From contig NZ_JAVLVT010000003.1 in NCBI RefSeq assembly GCF_031628175.1, forward strand, positions 434,001 to 498,000: a stretch of 64,000 nt of DNA. The letters run 5' to 3'. The stretch comes from Lipingzhangella_A rawalii. GTDB taxonomy: Bacteria > Actinomycetota > Actinomycetes > Streptosporangiales > Streptosporangiaceae. Below are positions 55,922 through 64,000 of this stretch, one piece after another. The translations under genes were made by a program, and so were the position numbers. The notes under the pieces were generated by a model that was given only the letters and a program-made list of their open reading frames with translations, did not search any database and had not been told where the DNA came from. Position 1 is the stretch's first letter. Each line of letters opens with the position of its first letter.

Positions 55922-56250
55922 GGCCGGGCTGCTACCGCTACCAGTACTCTTGTCCTGGGTATCGGAGGGTGCGGGGTTTGCCTGTGGCCTGTTCCGCGAA
56001 CGCCCATCCGCATCTGGCGGGGCTGCGGCACGCCACGATCAACGCGGATGCGGAGCGGGTGCTGCGGTGGCTTCTGGGCGGATTGGGGCCAGGAGTGCGG
56101 GGACTCGGCAACGTCATGAATACCCGCGCTCCGGACGAACGCGGCATGTATCGGAATCACCGTCGAGGCGTCCGGCAGGCAAGCGCCCGAACCGCACCCG
56201 CCCATACCTGGCGGCACGATCCTCCCGACACGCTGCCCTTCGGATCTGGT

Positions 56251-56281
56251 GGGCGCGGCCCCAGCCGCTGGGGCCGCGCCC
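56251..56281. repeat. 31-bp perfect palindrome, possible terminator
   Basis: The arms GGGCGCGGCCCCAGC and GCTGGGGCCGCGCCC pair over 15 bp around a single central C. It lies 91 bp before comFC. There is no T-run. It could be a terminator or a regulatory palindrome. Confidence 0.6.
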
Positions 56282-56371
56282 TGAACCGCAGCTGTTCGGT
56301 GCCCCGCGTGCGCTCCACAGTCCGGTCGCGCGGGGATGCGGCGCTCGGTCCGTGCGGTGCACCCTGGGTCC

Positions 56372-57058
56372 ATGGCTGCACAGCCCCTGGCCGTGGCGTT
56401 GGACCATCTGCTGGCGTTGGTGCTGGGCCTGGGGTGTGCCGGGTGTGGCACCCGGGTCCGTCCCGTATGCGCGTCCTGTCGGGACGTGCTGCACCAGTCG
56501 CCGCGCCGGTGCGCGCCCAGAACGGGATGTCCGCCCCTGTGGGCATCCGGTCCCTACGCTGGCCGGGTTCGCCAGATCGTACTGGCCTATAAGCGGCGCG
56601 GCTACCGGGCGGTGGTGCCGGTTCTCGGGGCCGCATTGGCCGTGGTGCTGGTCGCGCAGGTTCGGCTCGTCAGTGTGCCCGGATCGCGGACGCCAACCCT
56701 GGTTCCGATTCCCGCACGTGGCGCCACCTACCGGCGTCTGGGCTATGACCCCGTCCTCGAGCTGGCCCGCGCCACGGCCGTGGCGGCTCGGGAGTACGGG
56801 TGGGAACCGCAGGTCGCACCGGTGCTGCGGCACCGCCGGCGAGTACGGAGCCAGCGAGGACTCGACGCGCGGAGTAGGCGGGCGAACCGTGCGGGTGCGA
56901 TGACCCTACGCCGGGTGCCACCCACAGCCGGCGGCAGCGGAGAGGTGATTCTGGTCGATGACGTCGTGACCACCGGCGCGACCCTGGCCGAGGCGGCTCG
57001 GAAGCTGCGTGGGGCCGGCGTGACCGTGCACGCCGGCCTGCTGGTCGCCGCGCGGTAG
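56372..57058 (+). CDS. comFC: ComFC-family phosphoribosyltransferase-like protein
   Basis: This 228-residue protein has an N-terminal zinc-finger-like part (GLGCAGCGTRVRPVCASCRD) and a C-terminal phosphoribosyltransferase fold with TLVPIPARGATYRRLGYDP and the PRPP loop VILVDDVVTTGATLAEAARKL. In Firmicutes ComFC works in DNA uptake; in actinobacteria its role is unproven, but the gene sits between lpqB and hpf in many genomes, as here. The ATG at 56372 is chosen over an in-frame ATG 36 nt upstream by family fit. A strong terminator follows. Confidence 0.92.
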   Translation: MAAQPLAVALDHLLALVLGLGCAGCGTRVRPVCASCRDVLHQSPRRCAPRTGCPPLWASGPYAGRVRQIVLAYKRRGYRAVVPVLGAALAVVLVAQVRLVSVPGSRTPTLVPIPARGATYRRLGYDPVLELARATAVAAREYGWEPQVAPVLRHRRRVRSQRGLDARSRRANRAGAMTLRRVPPTAGGSGEVILVDDVVTTGATLAEAARKLRGAGVTVHAGLLVAAR

Positions 57059-57076
57059 CGGGGTATGTGCATCATT

Positions 57077-57110
57077 CGGGGGCGGGCAAAGGAAACTTTG
57101 CCCGCCCCCG
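57077..57110. terminator. Very strong hairpin terminator after comFC
   Basis: The 15-bp arms CGGGGGCGGGCAAAG and CTTTGCCCGCCCCCG close a GAAA tetraloop 18 nt after the comFC stop. No T-tract follows. It should also insulate the downstream region. Confidence 0.85.
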
Positions 57111-57191
57111 GTCTGTCGGGCGTCGGCGGTCTCCGTCCTTTTCAGACCGGGAACATCGGCATGGATCTCGGCACATCCTCCTGACAACACA

Positions 57192-57500
57192 GTGATCACG
57201 GGCTACCGTTCGAGACATGGCACCCGTCCGGGTCCGTGGTTGCGTCGGGCGATGCGCTCCGCAGACGGAGGCATCGCCTGGCAAGCCGATGCCAGCCGCA
57301 GGCGAAACGGCCCACGTAAGGCGACTTCTCGTCGACCGATCACGGTGCGGCTTAGAGGTAAGTCCTGCCCCGGTCGTTGGACCAGATGTCCGACTGTTCT
57401 GGGAGAAGGGCAGTAGTGGTCAGTCAAGTCCGCGAACCCCTCAGCAGGCGGATGTGGGGACGAAGACCAGGTCGGCCGGACGGGTGCATCTCCTGGTCGT
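57192..57500 (+). ncRNA. Structured RNA candidate in the hpf leader (possibly raiA motif)
   Basis: The 643-bp gap before hpf lacks a credible gene but is full of local hairpins. At 57248-57278 GGCGATGC/GCATCGCC encloses CTCCG-CAGA-CGGAG with a bulged G. TGGCA/TGCCA follows at 57279-57294. TCCGC/GCGGA lies at 57429-57452, and GACCAGG/CCTGGTC at 57465-57498. GTGATC (57192) and GATCAC (about 57337) could close a long-range stem. A large RNA class called raiA is known upstream of raiA/hpf genes in Firmicutes and Actinobacteria. I suggest it on position and structure alone. The 3' boundary is uncertain. Confidence 0.45.
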
Positions 57501-57701
57501 CGCTGGTGGTTGCGCACGTGATGTCTCGGCGCCGGCTGGGTATGTGCCTAGCCAGGCGAACACGCACCTCTGCCTGCACGACCCACCGGATCCAACCGTC
57601 AGAGAGGAGCCCTGCTACCACCCGCGCCCCACGAGTGGCGTGGGGCCACAACAGGAGCCTGGGCTGTCGACGCGCGATGGCCACGCTATGAAGGGGGACT
57701 T

Positions 57702-58451
57702 GTGGACATCATCGTCAAGGGCCGGCGTACCGGAGTCAGCGACAAGTTCCGGAAGCACGTCGAGACGAAGTTGGGCAAGCTCTCCAAGTGGGAGCAGAAG
57801 GGCATGAGCGTGGATGTGGAGGTGTCCAAGGAGCGCAACCCCAAGCTGGCCAGCCAGCGGGAGCGTGTCGAGTTGACCATCCACTCGAGCGGTCCCACGA
57901 TCCGGGGTGAGGCTGCGGCGGACGATCGGTACGGCGCGTTCGACCTGGCGCTGGACCGGATCGAGGCACGCCTACGCAAAGCTGCGGACCGACGCAAAAT
58001 CCATCGCGGAAACCGCGCCCCCGTCTCGGTGGCGGCGGCGACCGCGGAACTCGGGGGGCCGGCGTCGGCCGGGGCCACACTCGCTCCACCCATCCAGCGG
58101 GGCGGCACCCCAGAGTCGGACACGGCATCGGTGTCGCAACCGGCAACGTCCGGTAACGGTGCAGGGCGCGGCACCGCGGCCGGTGCGGACCGTGCCACCA
58201 ACGAGGGCGCCGAGGAGTCCGACGACCGGGTCCACGAGGACATCGTCGAGTTGGAGACCCAGGGGGATGGCCCGGTCGTTGTGCGGGAGAAGCTGCACCG
58301 CGCGAAACCCATGACGATCGACCAGGCACTATTCGAGATGGAGCTGGTCGGGCACGACTTCTATCTGTTCCGGGACGAGGAGCGGGACACCCCGAGCGTG
58401 GTGTATCGCCGTAAGGGCTTCAACTACGGAGTGATCCGGCTCCTGGAGTAG
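57702..58451 (+). CDS. hpf: Long-form ribosome hibernation-promoting factor
   Basis: This 249-residue HPF dimerises 70S ribosomes in stationary phase. The N-terminal S30AE domain (about 1-105) has MDIIVKGRRTGVSDKFRKHVETKLGKL and DDRYGAFDLALDRIEARLRK. The C-terminal dimerisation domain (about 190-249) has VVREKLHRAKPMTIDQALFEMELVGHDFYLFRD and VVYRRKGFNYGVIRLLE. The linker of about 85 residues is long and acidic, so the protein is at the large end of the family. The GTG start has AAGGGGGAC directly upstream. Its long structured leader suggests RNA-level control. Confidence 0.95.
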   Translation: MDIIVKGRRTGVSDKFRKHVETKLGKLSKWEQKGMSVDVEVSKERNPKLASQRERVELTIHSSGPTIRGEAAADDRYGAFDLALDRIEARLRKAADRRKIHRGNRAPVSVAAATAELGGPASAGATLAPPIQRGGTPESDTASVSQPATSGNGAGRGTAAGADRATNEGAEESDDRVHEDIVELETQGDGPVVVREKLHRAKPMTIDQALFEMELVGHDFYLFRDEERDTPSVVYRRKGFNYGVIRLLE

Positions 58452-58485
58452 CCGCGATCCGTCCGGTCCGCGACGACCAGCCCAG

Positions 58486-58527
58486 CCGTCGAGCGCGTTG
58501 GGGCGAAGTCCCCAACGCGCTCGACGG
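58486..58527. terminator. Strong bidirectional terminator after hpf
   Basis: The 18-bp arms CCGTCGAGCGCGTTGGGG and CCCCAACGCGCTCGACGG form a perfect stem with a 6-nt loop in the convergent gap between hpf and the small membrane-protein gene. There is no T-tract. Confidence 0.85.
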
Positions 58528-58580
58528 TCCCCGAGTCCCGGTCCCGCCGTCCGGTGCGACGGGGAGCGTGGACGCGCCGC

Positions 58581-58931
58581 TCAGCGCTGCCGTTCCACCT
58601 CACCCGGGGTCGCCTTGATCCGGTGCAGCGGGGTCGAATGCGGCTCTTCGGACTCTGCCCGCGGCGTGTCCAGGACGACGTCGGTGAAGATGTCGGACAG
58701 TGCGCCGACGACGCCACCGGCCACAATCAGGACCAGTCCGGCCGCGAGGAGCATTCCGGAAGGCCAAGCGACCATGGATACCCCGATCGCGACGAATCCG
58801 GCGCAGGCCAGTCCCACGGCCATCCACGAGCTTGCGCGTCCCCGGTGGTGTGCGGTCGGGGCCCAGGTTCCCCCCTCCCGCTGATGGCCGAGAATTCGGT
58901 GCATCACAGTGTGGATTGGTTGCTCGCTCAT
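58581..58931 (-). CDS. Small two-helix membrane protein (HGxxPAAW/DUF6704-like)
   Basis: This 116-residue protein has two helices (ASSWMAVGLACAGFVAIGVSMVAW and GMLLAAGLVLIVAGGVVGAL). The segment HHRGRASSWMAVGLACAGFV resembles the HGxxPAAW motif of small actinobacterial membrane proteins, though it is not exact. A short hydrophilic N terminus and a charged C terminus flank it. GGAGG is 8 nt upstream of the ATG at 58931. It is convergent with hpf. The function is unknown. Confidence 0.75.
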   Translation of the reverse strand: MSEQPIHTVMHRILGHQREGGTWAPTAHHRGRASSWMAVGLACAGFVAIGVSMVAWPSGMLLAAGLVLIVAGGVVGALSDIFTDVVLDTPRAESEEPHSTPLHRIKATPGEVERQR

Positions 58932-59203
58932 GGCATGCCTCCAATGGCCAGGGCATATATCGAGCGATAACCCCGATGTGGGGTGGCTAAACCCGAACAT
59001 GGCGGCGGGGTGGTTGTCCGCGGCGGGTGTCGGGGCCTGCCCGTCGTTCGGTTTCGCCGGGATGGTGGGCTGTGCCCACGCTGGTCTGTGCGACTGGTGT
59101 CCTCGCCTACGATAGGTAGAACGGGAGCCGAACATTGCCGTGGCCGGACGGACAGTGTCCCGGCTCTGCCGGTGGGCCCCGATCGGCGAGGAGCGCATAA
59201 GAA

Positions 59204-62086
59204 GTGCCAGGCATACTCGACAAGGTCCTGCGTGCGGGCGAAGGCAAGGTTCTGCGCAAGCTGAAGCGGATCACACAGCAGGTCAACGCGATCGAGAACG
59301 ACTTCTCCGAGCTTACTGACGCCGAGTTGCGCGAACTCACCGACGAGTACCGCAAACGGTGGGAGAACGGGGACGACACCCTGGACGACCTGCTGCCGGA
59401 GGCGTTCGCGACCGTTCGCGAGGCCGCGCAGCGCACCCTGGGCCACCGCCCGTTCGATGTGCAGATCATGGGCGGTGCCGCGCTGCACCAGGGAAACATC
59501 GCCGAGATGAAGACCGGTGAGGGCAAGACCCTCACATCGGTGCTGCCGGCGTATCTCAACGGGTTGACCGGTAAGGGTGTCCACATCGTCACCCCCAACG
59601 ACTATCTCGCGCGCCGGGACGCGGAGAACATGGGGCGGATCCACCGCTTCCTCGGTCTCGACGTTGGGGTGATTTCCCCGGGGATCGAACGTGCGGAGCG
59701 GCGGGCTGCCTACGAGGCCGACATCACCTATGGCACGAACAACGAGTTCGGTTTCGACTACCTGCGCGACAACATGGCCCTGTCGTTGGAGAGTTGTGTC
59801 CAGCGGGGCCATAACTTCGTGATCGTCGATGAGGTGGACTCGATCCTCATCGACGAAGCGCGCACCCCGCTGATCATCAGTGGTCCGGCCGAGCACAACA
59901 CCAAGTGGTATGTGGAGTTCGCCAAGATCGCGCCGCGGCTGGTCCGAGACGAGGACTACGAGGTCGACGAGAAGAAGCGCACCATCGGGATCACCGAGGC
60001 CGGTGTGGAGAAGGTGGAGGACTGGCTCGGTATTGACAACCTGTACGAGTCGGTCAACACACCGCTGATCAATTTCCTGAACAACGCGATCAAGGCCAAG
60101 GAACTGTACCGCCGGGACAAGGAGTACATCGTCAAGGACGGGGAGATCCTCGTCGTTGACGAGTTCACTGGGCGTATCCTGCGCGGGCGCCGCTACGGAG
60201 AGGGGATGCACCAGGCGATCGAGGCCAAGGAGAAGGTCACGATCAAGGCCGAGAACCAGACACTGGCCAAGGTCACCCTCCAGAACTACTTCCGGCTGTA
60301 CGAGCGCCTCTCCGGAATGACGGGTACCGCCACCACCGAGGCCGCCGAGTTCAACAAGACCTACGGCATCGGGGTTGTGCCGATTCCGACCAACAAGCCG
60401 ATGATCCGCATCGACCAGTCGGACATGATCTACAAGACCGAAGAGGCGAAGTTCGACGCGATTGTGGATGACATCGCGGAGCGTTACGAGGCCGGCCAGC
60501 CCGTGCTGGTGGGGACAACGAGTGTCGCGAAGTCGGAGGCGCTGTCCAAGCAGCTCAAGCAGCGTGCGATCGAGCACGAGGTCCTGAACGCGAAGAACCA
60601 CGCCCGGGAGGCCTCCATCATCGCGCGGGCGGGCAAGAGGTCCGCGGTGACGGTCGCCACCAATATGGCCGGTCGTGGTACCGACATCATGCTCGGAGGC
60701 AACCCCGAGTTTATGGCCGATGAGGAGCTGCACGAGCGGGGGCTCTCCCCGTTGGAGACTCCGGAGGAGTACGAGGAGGCCTGGCCGGAGGCGCTCGCCA
60801 AGGCCCAGGCCGAGGTCGAGAGCGAGCATGAGCAGGTCGTCGAGACCGGTGGGCTGTACGTTCTGGGTACGGAGCGGCACGACTCCCGCCGGATCGACAA
60901 CCAGCTGCGCGGCCGGTCGGGCCGACAGGGAGACCCGGGTGAGTCCCGGTTCTACCTCTCGCTGCGGGATGACCTGATGCGGCTCTTCCACAGCGGACGC
61001 ATCGAGATGATCATGAACGGGCTGAACATGCCCGATGATCAGCCGATCGAGTCCAAGACGGTCAGCAAGGCCATCATGAGCGCGCAGAGCCAGGTGGAGC
61101 AGCAGAACTTCGAAGCGCGCAAGAACATCCTGAAGTACGACGAGGTGCTGAACCAGCAGCGCAAGGTGATCTACGCCGAGCGTCGTAAGGTGCTGGAGGG
61201 CACCGACCTCGCGGACCAGGTCCAGGAGATGATTGACGAGGTTCTCGGTGGGTACGTCGCCGAGGCGACCGCCGAGGGCGACGCCGAGGACTGGGACCTG
61301 GACCGGCTGTGGACCTCCTGCAAGGAGATCTACCCGGTCAGCTTCACGGTTGAGGAGCTGATCGAGGAGAACGGGGGCGAGCTCGGCGCCATCACTCCCG
61401 AGCTGCTCAACCACCGCCTGCGCGAAGACGCCCACGCGGCCTACCGGGCACGGGAGGAAGCGGTCGGCTCCGAGGTGATGCGGGAGGCGGAGCGGCGCAT
61501 CATCCTCCAGGTGATGGACCGCAAGTGGCGAGAGCACCTCTACGAGATGGACTACCTGCAAGAGGGGATTGGCCTGCGGGCCGTGGCCCAGCGCAACCCG
61601 CTGATCGAGTACCAGCGGGAGGGCTACGACATGTTCATGCGGATGCTGGAGGGCATCAAGGAAGAGGCGATCGGCTACTTGTTCAACCTGGAGATCCAGG
61701 TCCGCAGGCAGCAGCCGGCCTCGACTGATGCGGAAGCCGGATCCGGGGCCGCGGCGTCGGGCCAGGAGGACGGGTCGGCCGCTGCCCCCGCCGTCGTTGT
61801 GGACTCGGACGACGACGGCGCCACGGACACGGGCCGGGACTCCGCAGAACCGGACAGCACAGACTCCGCAGCCCAGCCCACCGACGCCAGCGGCCTGGTG
61901 ATCCCGGGGCTGGACCGGGGCCGTGCCACCGAGCTCCAGTACAGCGCGCCGGACGAGCAGGGTGGCGTGGAACGGCACAGTTCCAGCGAGGACTCCGGGG
62001 TGGAGAAGGTCTCGCGTAATGCGCCGTGCCCGTGCGGCTCGGGGAAGAAGTACAAGCGCTGCCACGGGGCCCCGACGTCGAGCTGA
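59204..62086 (+). CDS. secA: SecA, preprotein translocase ATPase
   Basis: This 960-residue motor drives proteins through SecYEG. NBD1 has Walker A MKTGEGKT (Lys108) and DEVDSILID; the preprotein-binding region and NBD2 (TNMAGRGTDIMLGG, QLRGRSGRQGDPGESRFYLS) follow; the helical scaffold and wing contain IILQVMDRKWREHLYEMDYLQEGIGLR. The tail after about residue 835 is long, acidic and disordered, and ends in the zinc-binding CPCGSGKKYKRCHG. The GTG start has GAGGAG 10 nt upstream. It corresponds to SecA1, the essential housekeeping form. Confidence 0.98.
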   Translation: MPGILDKVLRAGEGKVLRKLKRITQQVNAIENDFSELTDAELRELTDEYRKRWENGDDTLDDLLPEAFATVREAAQRTLGHRPFDVQIMGGAALHQGNIAEMKTGEGKTLTSVLPAYLNGLTGKGVHIVTPNDYLARRDAENMGRIHRFLGLDVGVISPGIERAERRAAYEADITYGTNNEFGFDYLRDNMALSLESCVQRGHNFVIVDEVDSILIDEARTPLIISGPAEHNTKWYVEFAKIAPRLVRDEDYEVDEKKRTIGITEAGVEKVEDWLGIDNLYESVNTPLINFLNNAIKAKELYRRDKEYIVKDGEILVVDEFTGRILRGRRYGEGMHQAIEAKEKVTIKAENQTLAKVTLQNYFRLYERLSGMTGTATTEAAEFNKTYGIGVVPIPTNKPMIRIDQSDMIYKTEEAKFDAIVDDIAERYEAGQPVLVGTTSVAKSEALSKQLKQRAIEHEVLNAKNHAREASIIARAGKRSAVTVATNMAGRGTDIMLGGNPEFMADEELHERGLSPLETPEEYEEAWPEALAKAQAEVESEHEQVVETGGLYVLGTERHDSRRIDNQLRGRSGRQGDPGESRFYLSLRDDLMRLFHSGRIEMIMNGLNMPDDQPIESKTVSKAIMSAQSQVEQQNFEARKNILKYDEVLNQQRKVIYAERRKVLEGTDLADQVQEMIDEVLGGYVAEATAEGDAEDWDLDRLWTSCKEIYPVSFTVEELIEENGGELGAITPELLNHRLREDAHAAYRAREEAVGSEVMREAERRIILQVMDRKWREHLYEMDYLQEGIGLRAVAQRNPLIEYQREGYDMFMRMLEGIKEEAIGYLFNLEIQVRRQQPASTDAEAGSGAAASGQEDGSAAAPAVVVDSDDDGATDTGRDSAEPDSTDSAAQPTDASGLVIPGLDRGRATELQYSAPDEQGGVERHSSSEDSGVEKVSRNAPCPCGSGKKYKRCHGAPTSS

Positions 62087-62109
62087 GCCCCGTGCGTACG
62101 GCTACTGGC

Positions 62110-62135
62110 GGGGGCGTGGCTCAGGCCACGCCCCC
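62110..62135. terminator. Terminator between convergent secA and gntR
   Basis: The 11-bp arms GGGGGCGTGGC and GCCACGCCCCC flank a TCAG loop and end exactly at the gntR stop codon. It probably serves both genes. Confidence 0.8.
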
Positions 62136-62918
62136 TCAGTCTGGGTGCGGAGCAACACGTGGGTCCAGGCGGGATCGGAGCTGGTAGCGGTCGGCCCGAT
62201 AGGTGGAGGCGGCCAGCTCGACGCAGGTGCCGTTGGCGAACGAACGGCGCCGCAACAGCAGGACCGGACTGTTCGGGGCGAGCCCCAGCAGCCGGGTGTC
62301 GTTGGCGTCACACACCCCGGCTTCGATCACCTGCTCTCCGGAGTCCAGAATGAGCCCGTACTCCTCCTCCAACAGTTGGTAGAGGGAGCGTCCCGCCAGA
62401 CTGCGGTGTTCCAAGCCCGGAGCGAGGTCCACGGGTACATGGCTGCGTTCGATCGCCATCGGCTCGCCGTCCGCGGTGCGGAGCCGTTCGATGGAGTGCA
62501 CCGGACTTCCGGTGTCGATTCCGAGCATGCGTGCCAGGCTGGCCCTGGCCGGTGTCACCCCGCGCACCAGGTCCTCGGCGCCGGGCACGAATCCCCGGTT
62601 GCGCATGTCCTCGGTGAACGAGGTGAGTCGCAGCGGCATCTCGATCTTGGGGCGCGCGACGAAGGTTCCCTTTCCGGGAACCCGGTAGACCCGCCCTTCG
62701 CTGACCAGGGAATCGATGGTCTGGCGGACGGTCATCCGCGACAGCCCGTAGCGGATCCCCAGTTCCCGTTCGGAGGGCAGGGCGGTGTCCGGGGGTGGTG
62801 CCCCGGTCGTGTCGGTGTTCGTGGGGTCACGTTCTGCTCCGCCGTCCATCCATTCCATGAGGATGTCGCGGAGCTGTAGGTACTTGGGCACGGGGGTGTT
62901 CGGGTCGATTTCCAGCAC
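62136..62918 (-). CDS. GntR/HutC-family regulator (DasR-like)
   Basis: This 260-residue regulator has an N-terminal winged helix (PVPKYLQLRDILMEWM ... LPSERELGIRYGLSRMTVRQTIDSLVSEGRVYRVPGKGTFVA) and a UTRA ligand domain (RLTSFTEDMRNRGFVPGAEDLVRG ... LRTADGEPMAIERSHVPVDLAPGLE). HutC-type UTRA domains often bind amino-sugar phosphates. It is divergent from a SIS-domain gene, and a palindrome like the DasR site lies between them, so glucosamine- or N-acetylglucosamine-6-phosphate is a likely effector. The GTG start has GGAG 6 nt upstream. It is not proven to be DasR itself. Confidence 0.92.
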   Translation of the reverse strand: MLEIDPNTPVPKYLQLRDILMEWMDGGAERDPTNTDTTGAPPPDTALPSERELGIRYGLSRMTVRQTIDSLVSEGRVYRVPGKGTFVARPKIEMPLRLTSFTEDMRNRGFVPGAEDLVRGVTPARASLARMLGIDTGSPVHSIERLRTADGEPMAIERSHVPVDLAPGLEHRSLAGRSLYQLLEEEYGLILDSGEQVIEAGVCDANDTRLLGLAPNSPVLLLRRRSFANGTCVELAASTYRADRYQLRSRLDPRVAPHPD

Positions 62919-62954
62919 GGTGCACTCCGGGGTGCGAATCAGTGTTCGACATAT

Positions 62955-62976
62955 TGGTATAGTCCGGACTAGACCA
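62955..62976. promoter_or_regulatory. DasR-like palindromic operator between gntR and the SIS gene
   Basis: TGGTATAGTCC (62955-62965) and GGACTAGACCA (62966-62976) are inverted with one mismatch, centred 47 bp from the gntR start and 71 bp from the SIS start. DasR sites contain TGGTCTAGACCA-type half-sites, which these resemble. It probably controls both genes. Confidence 0.65.
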
Positions 62977-63036
62977 CCTCAGGGCACGTGATATCCGGGA
63001 CGTGCCGTTGTGACGGCCGAAGGAGTGACCTCCAGG

Positions 63037-64000
63037 ATGGCACCGAACAGTCACGGCTCCAGCACCATGGACGCCGAGATCGCCGAACAGCCCACGGCGC
63101 TGGACCGTACGCTGACGAGTCTGCTGCCGCAGATTCCCGAGATCGCGGCCCTGGCAGGTGAGACGCGCCAGGTCCTGTTCGTGGCCCGTGGGTCCTCGGA
63201 CAACGCCGCTGTCTACGGCAGTTACCTCATCCAGGCGCATGCCGGCCGGCTGGCAACCCTGGCCTCACCGTCCATCGCCACGGCCTACGGCGCCAAGGTG
63301 GACCTCTCTGGGGTACTCGCTGTGGGCCTGTCCCAGTCCGGCCAAACCGAGGAGATCGTGGACACCATGCGGTGGGCCACATCCTGTGGCGCACGCACTC
63401 TGGCCGTGACGAACGGGCCCGGTTCGGCGCTGACCCAGGTGGCTGACGTGTCCCTGGTGACACAGGCCGGAACCGAGAAGGCCGTTCCGGCGACGAAGAC
63501 CTACACCACGCAGCTCGCCGCCTTGGCCGTGCTCGCCTTGGGGCTGGGGGCCGATCTGCGCTCGGAGGAGTTGCGGGCGGTGCCCGAGGCGGTCTCGGCC
63601 CAGGTGGAGAACCCCGACCCGCGACTGGACGAGATCACCGAGTCCCTCGTCGGTAAGCCGGGCGTCGTGGTCTCCGGTCGGGGCATGGCCTTCTCCACGG
63701 CCCTGGAGGCGGCACTCAAGCTCAAGGAAGCCTGCTACCTGCACGCGATGGGACTCTCCTACGCCGACCTCCTGCACGGCCCGATCGCTGTGGTGGACGA
63801 GCAGACGCCCGCGATCCTGGTCGCCGCCAATGACGGTCCGACCCTCTCCGGAACGGCCGCACTGGCGCGGCGGGTCACGGATGCGGGAGCGGCCGCCTAC
63901 GGCATTGGTGGGGGATCCTCCCTGGCTGCGGAGTGCAATGCGGCGGTTTCCGGGCCCGAGCTTCCGGAGTGGCTCGCTCCGCTCGGCCTGATCGTTCCGG
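63037..64000 (+). CDS. SIS-domain sugar-phosphate protein (GlmS-like / NagB-II type), 3' end cut
   Basis: The visible 321 residues form two SIS domains. The first has VLFVARGSSDNAAVYGSYLI and AVGLSQSGQTEEIVDTMRWA, whose SQSGQT loop binds the sugar phosphate. The second begins VVVSGRGMAFSTALEAALKLKEACYLHAMGLSYADLLHGPIAVV. There is no N-terminal glutaminase domain, so it is not GlmS. Such stand-alone proteins include glucosamine-6-phosphate deaminases (NagB-II), which fits a DasR-like regulator next door. The ATG at 63037 has AAGGAG 11 nt upstream; an ATG at 63067 is a shorter option. The gene runs off the right edge. Confidence 0.9.
   Translation, partial: MAPNSHGSSTMDAEIAEQPTALDRTLTSLLPQIPEIAALAGETRQVLFVARGSSDNAAVYGSYLIQAHAGRLATLASPSIATAYGAKVDLSGVLAVGLSQSGQTEEIVDTMRWATSCGARTLAVTNGPGSALTQVADVSLVTQAGTEKAVPATKTYTTQLAALAVLALGLGADLRSEELRAVPEAVSAQVENPDPRLDEITESLVGKPGVVVSGRGMAFSTALEAALKLKEACYLHAMGLSYADLLHGPIAVVDEQTPAILVAANDGPTLSGTAALARRVTDAGAAAYGIGGGSSLAAECNAAVSGPELPEWLAPLGLIVP

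Larger units (their letters stand above)
55799..56371. other. About 570-bp gap between lpqB and comFC with two strong palindromes
   Basis: No gene is supported. The region contains a 17-bp palindrome (55905-55921) and a 31-bp one (56251-56281). Open frames here lack ribosome sites and recognisable features. Confidence 0.5.

Noticed and set aside
58928..62065. 1045-codon open frame antisense to secA
   Set aside because: It is a mirror of a highly biased GC-rich gene and has no recognisable domain. secA accounts for the region fully.

Overview
The window is a very GC-rich stretch of bacterial chromosome packed with short-gap genes, many GTG starts and third-position G/C bias. WhiB, coenzyme F420 enzymes, MtrA/MtrB/LpqB, a SpoIIM-family protein, an LCP-family ligase and several apparently leaderless genes point to a mycelial or spore-forming actinomycete. 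A Nocardiopsis/Streptosporangiales-type organism is my guess. I see no phage, transposon, CRISPR, tRNA or rRNA gene. The gene order (fbiAB, whiB, glycosyltransferase, DUF3499, manB, sahH, mtrAB-lpqB, comFC, hpf, secA) follows the conserved block known from Streptomyces and Mycobacterium, so most of this is core genome.

Layout. 1-9.3 kb: the end of a GT4 glycosyltransferase, then fbiC, a Na+/H+ antiporter and fbiBA (all three dedicated F420 genes within 7 kb), and a membrane protein with a Q/G/Y-repeat tail. 9.4-17.8 kb: whiB with a textbook terminator, a giant GT2 membrane glycosyltransferase overlapping a DUF5719 gene, a degenerate zincin-like protein, DUF3499, phosphomannomutase and a Trm112 protein. 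17.9-29.6 kb: a Ser/Thr kinase, a MerR regulator with its operator, two different S-adenosylhomocysteine hydrolases in tandem, a lipoprotein, PEP carboxylase, BirA, a PH-domain membrane protein, a class III adenylate cyclase and an MBL-fold protein.

29.6-44.9 kb: a two-component system, GtrA, purK-purE, UDP-glucose dehydrogenase, an acyl-CoA dehydrogenase behind a palindromic operator, two related proline-tailed membrane proteins, an LCP protein, a GT2 enzyme, and divergent RDD and SpoIIM genes. 45.1-50.8 kb: a tight five-gene minus-strand operon (membrane protein, DUF4129, DUF4350, MoxR ATPase, DUF58) that with RDD/SpoIIM forms one conserved envelope-associated module. 51.5-58.9 kb: mtrA-mtrB-lpqB, comFC, a 640-bp structured leader or ncRNA region, hpf and a small membrane protein. 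59.2-64 kb: secA, a GntR/HutC regulator and the start of a SIS-domain sugar-phosphate gene sharing a palindromic operator with it.

Themes: cell-envelope glycan assembly and its control (glycosyltransferases, LCP, ManB, UGD, MtrAB-LpqB, MoxR module), one-carbon/SAH recycling, F420 cofactor supply, and ribosome and secretion housekeeping. The points most worth following up are the tandem divergent SAHH pair with an operator between them, the structured RNA candidate in front of hpf, the MoxR-DUF58-SpoIIM module beside mtrAB, and a recurrent leaderless-promoter geometry (a -10-like hexamer exactly 7 nt before the start codon).
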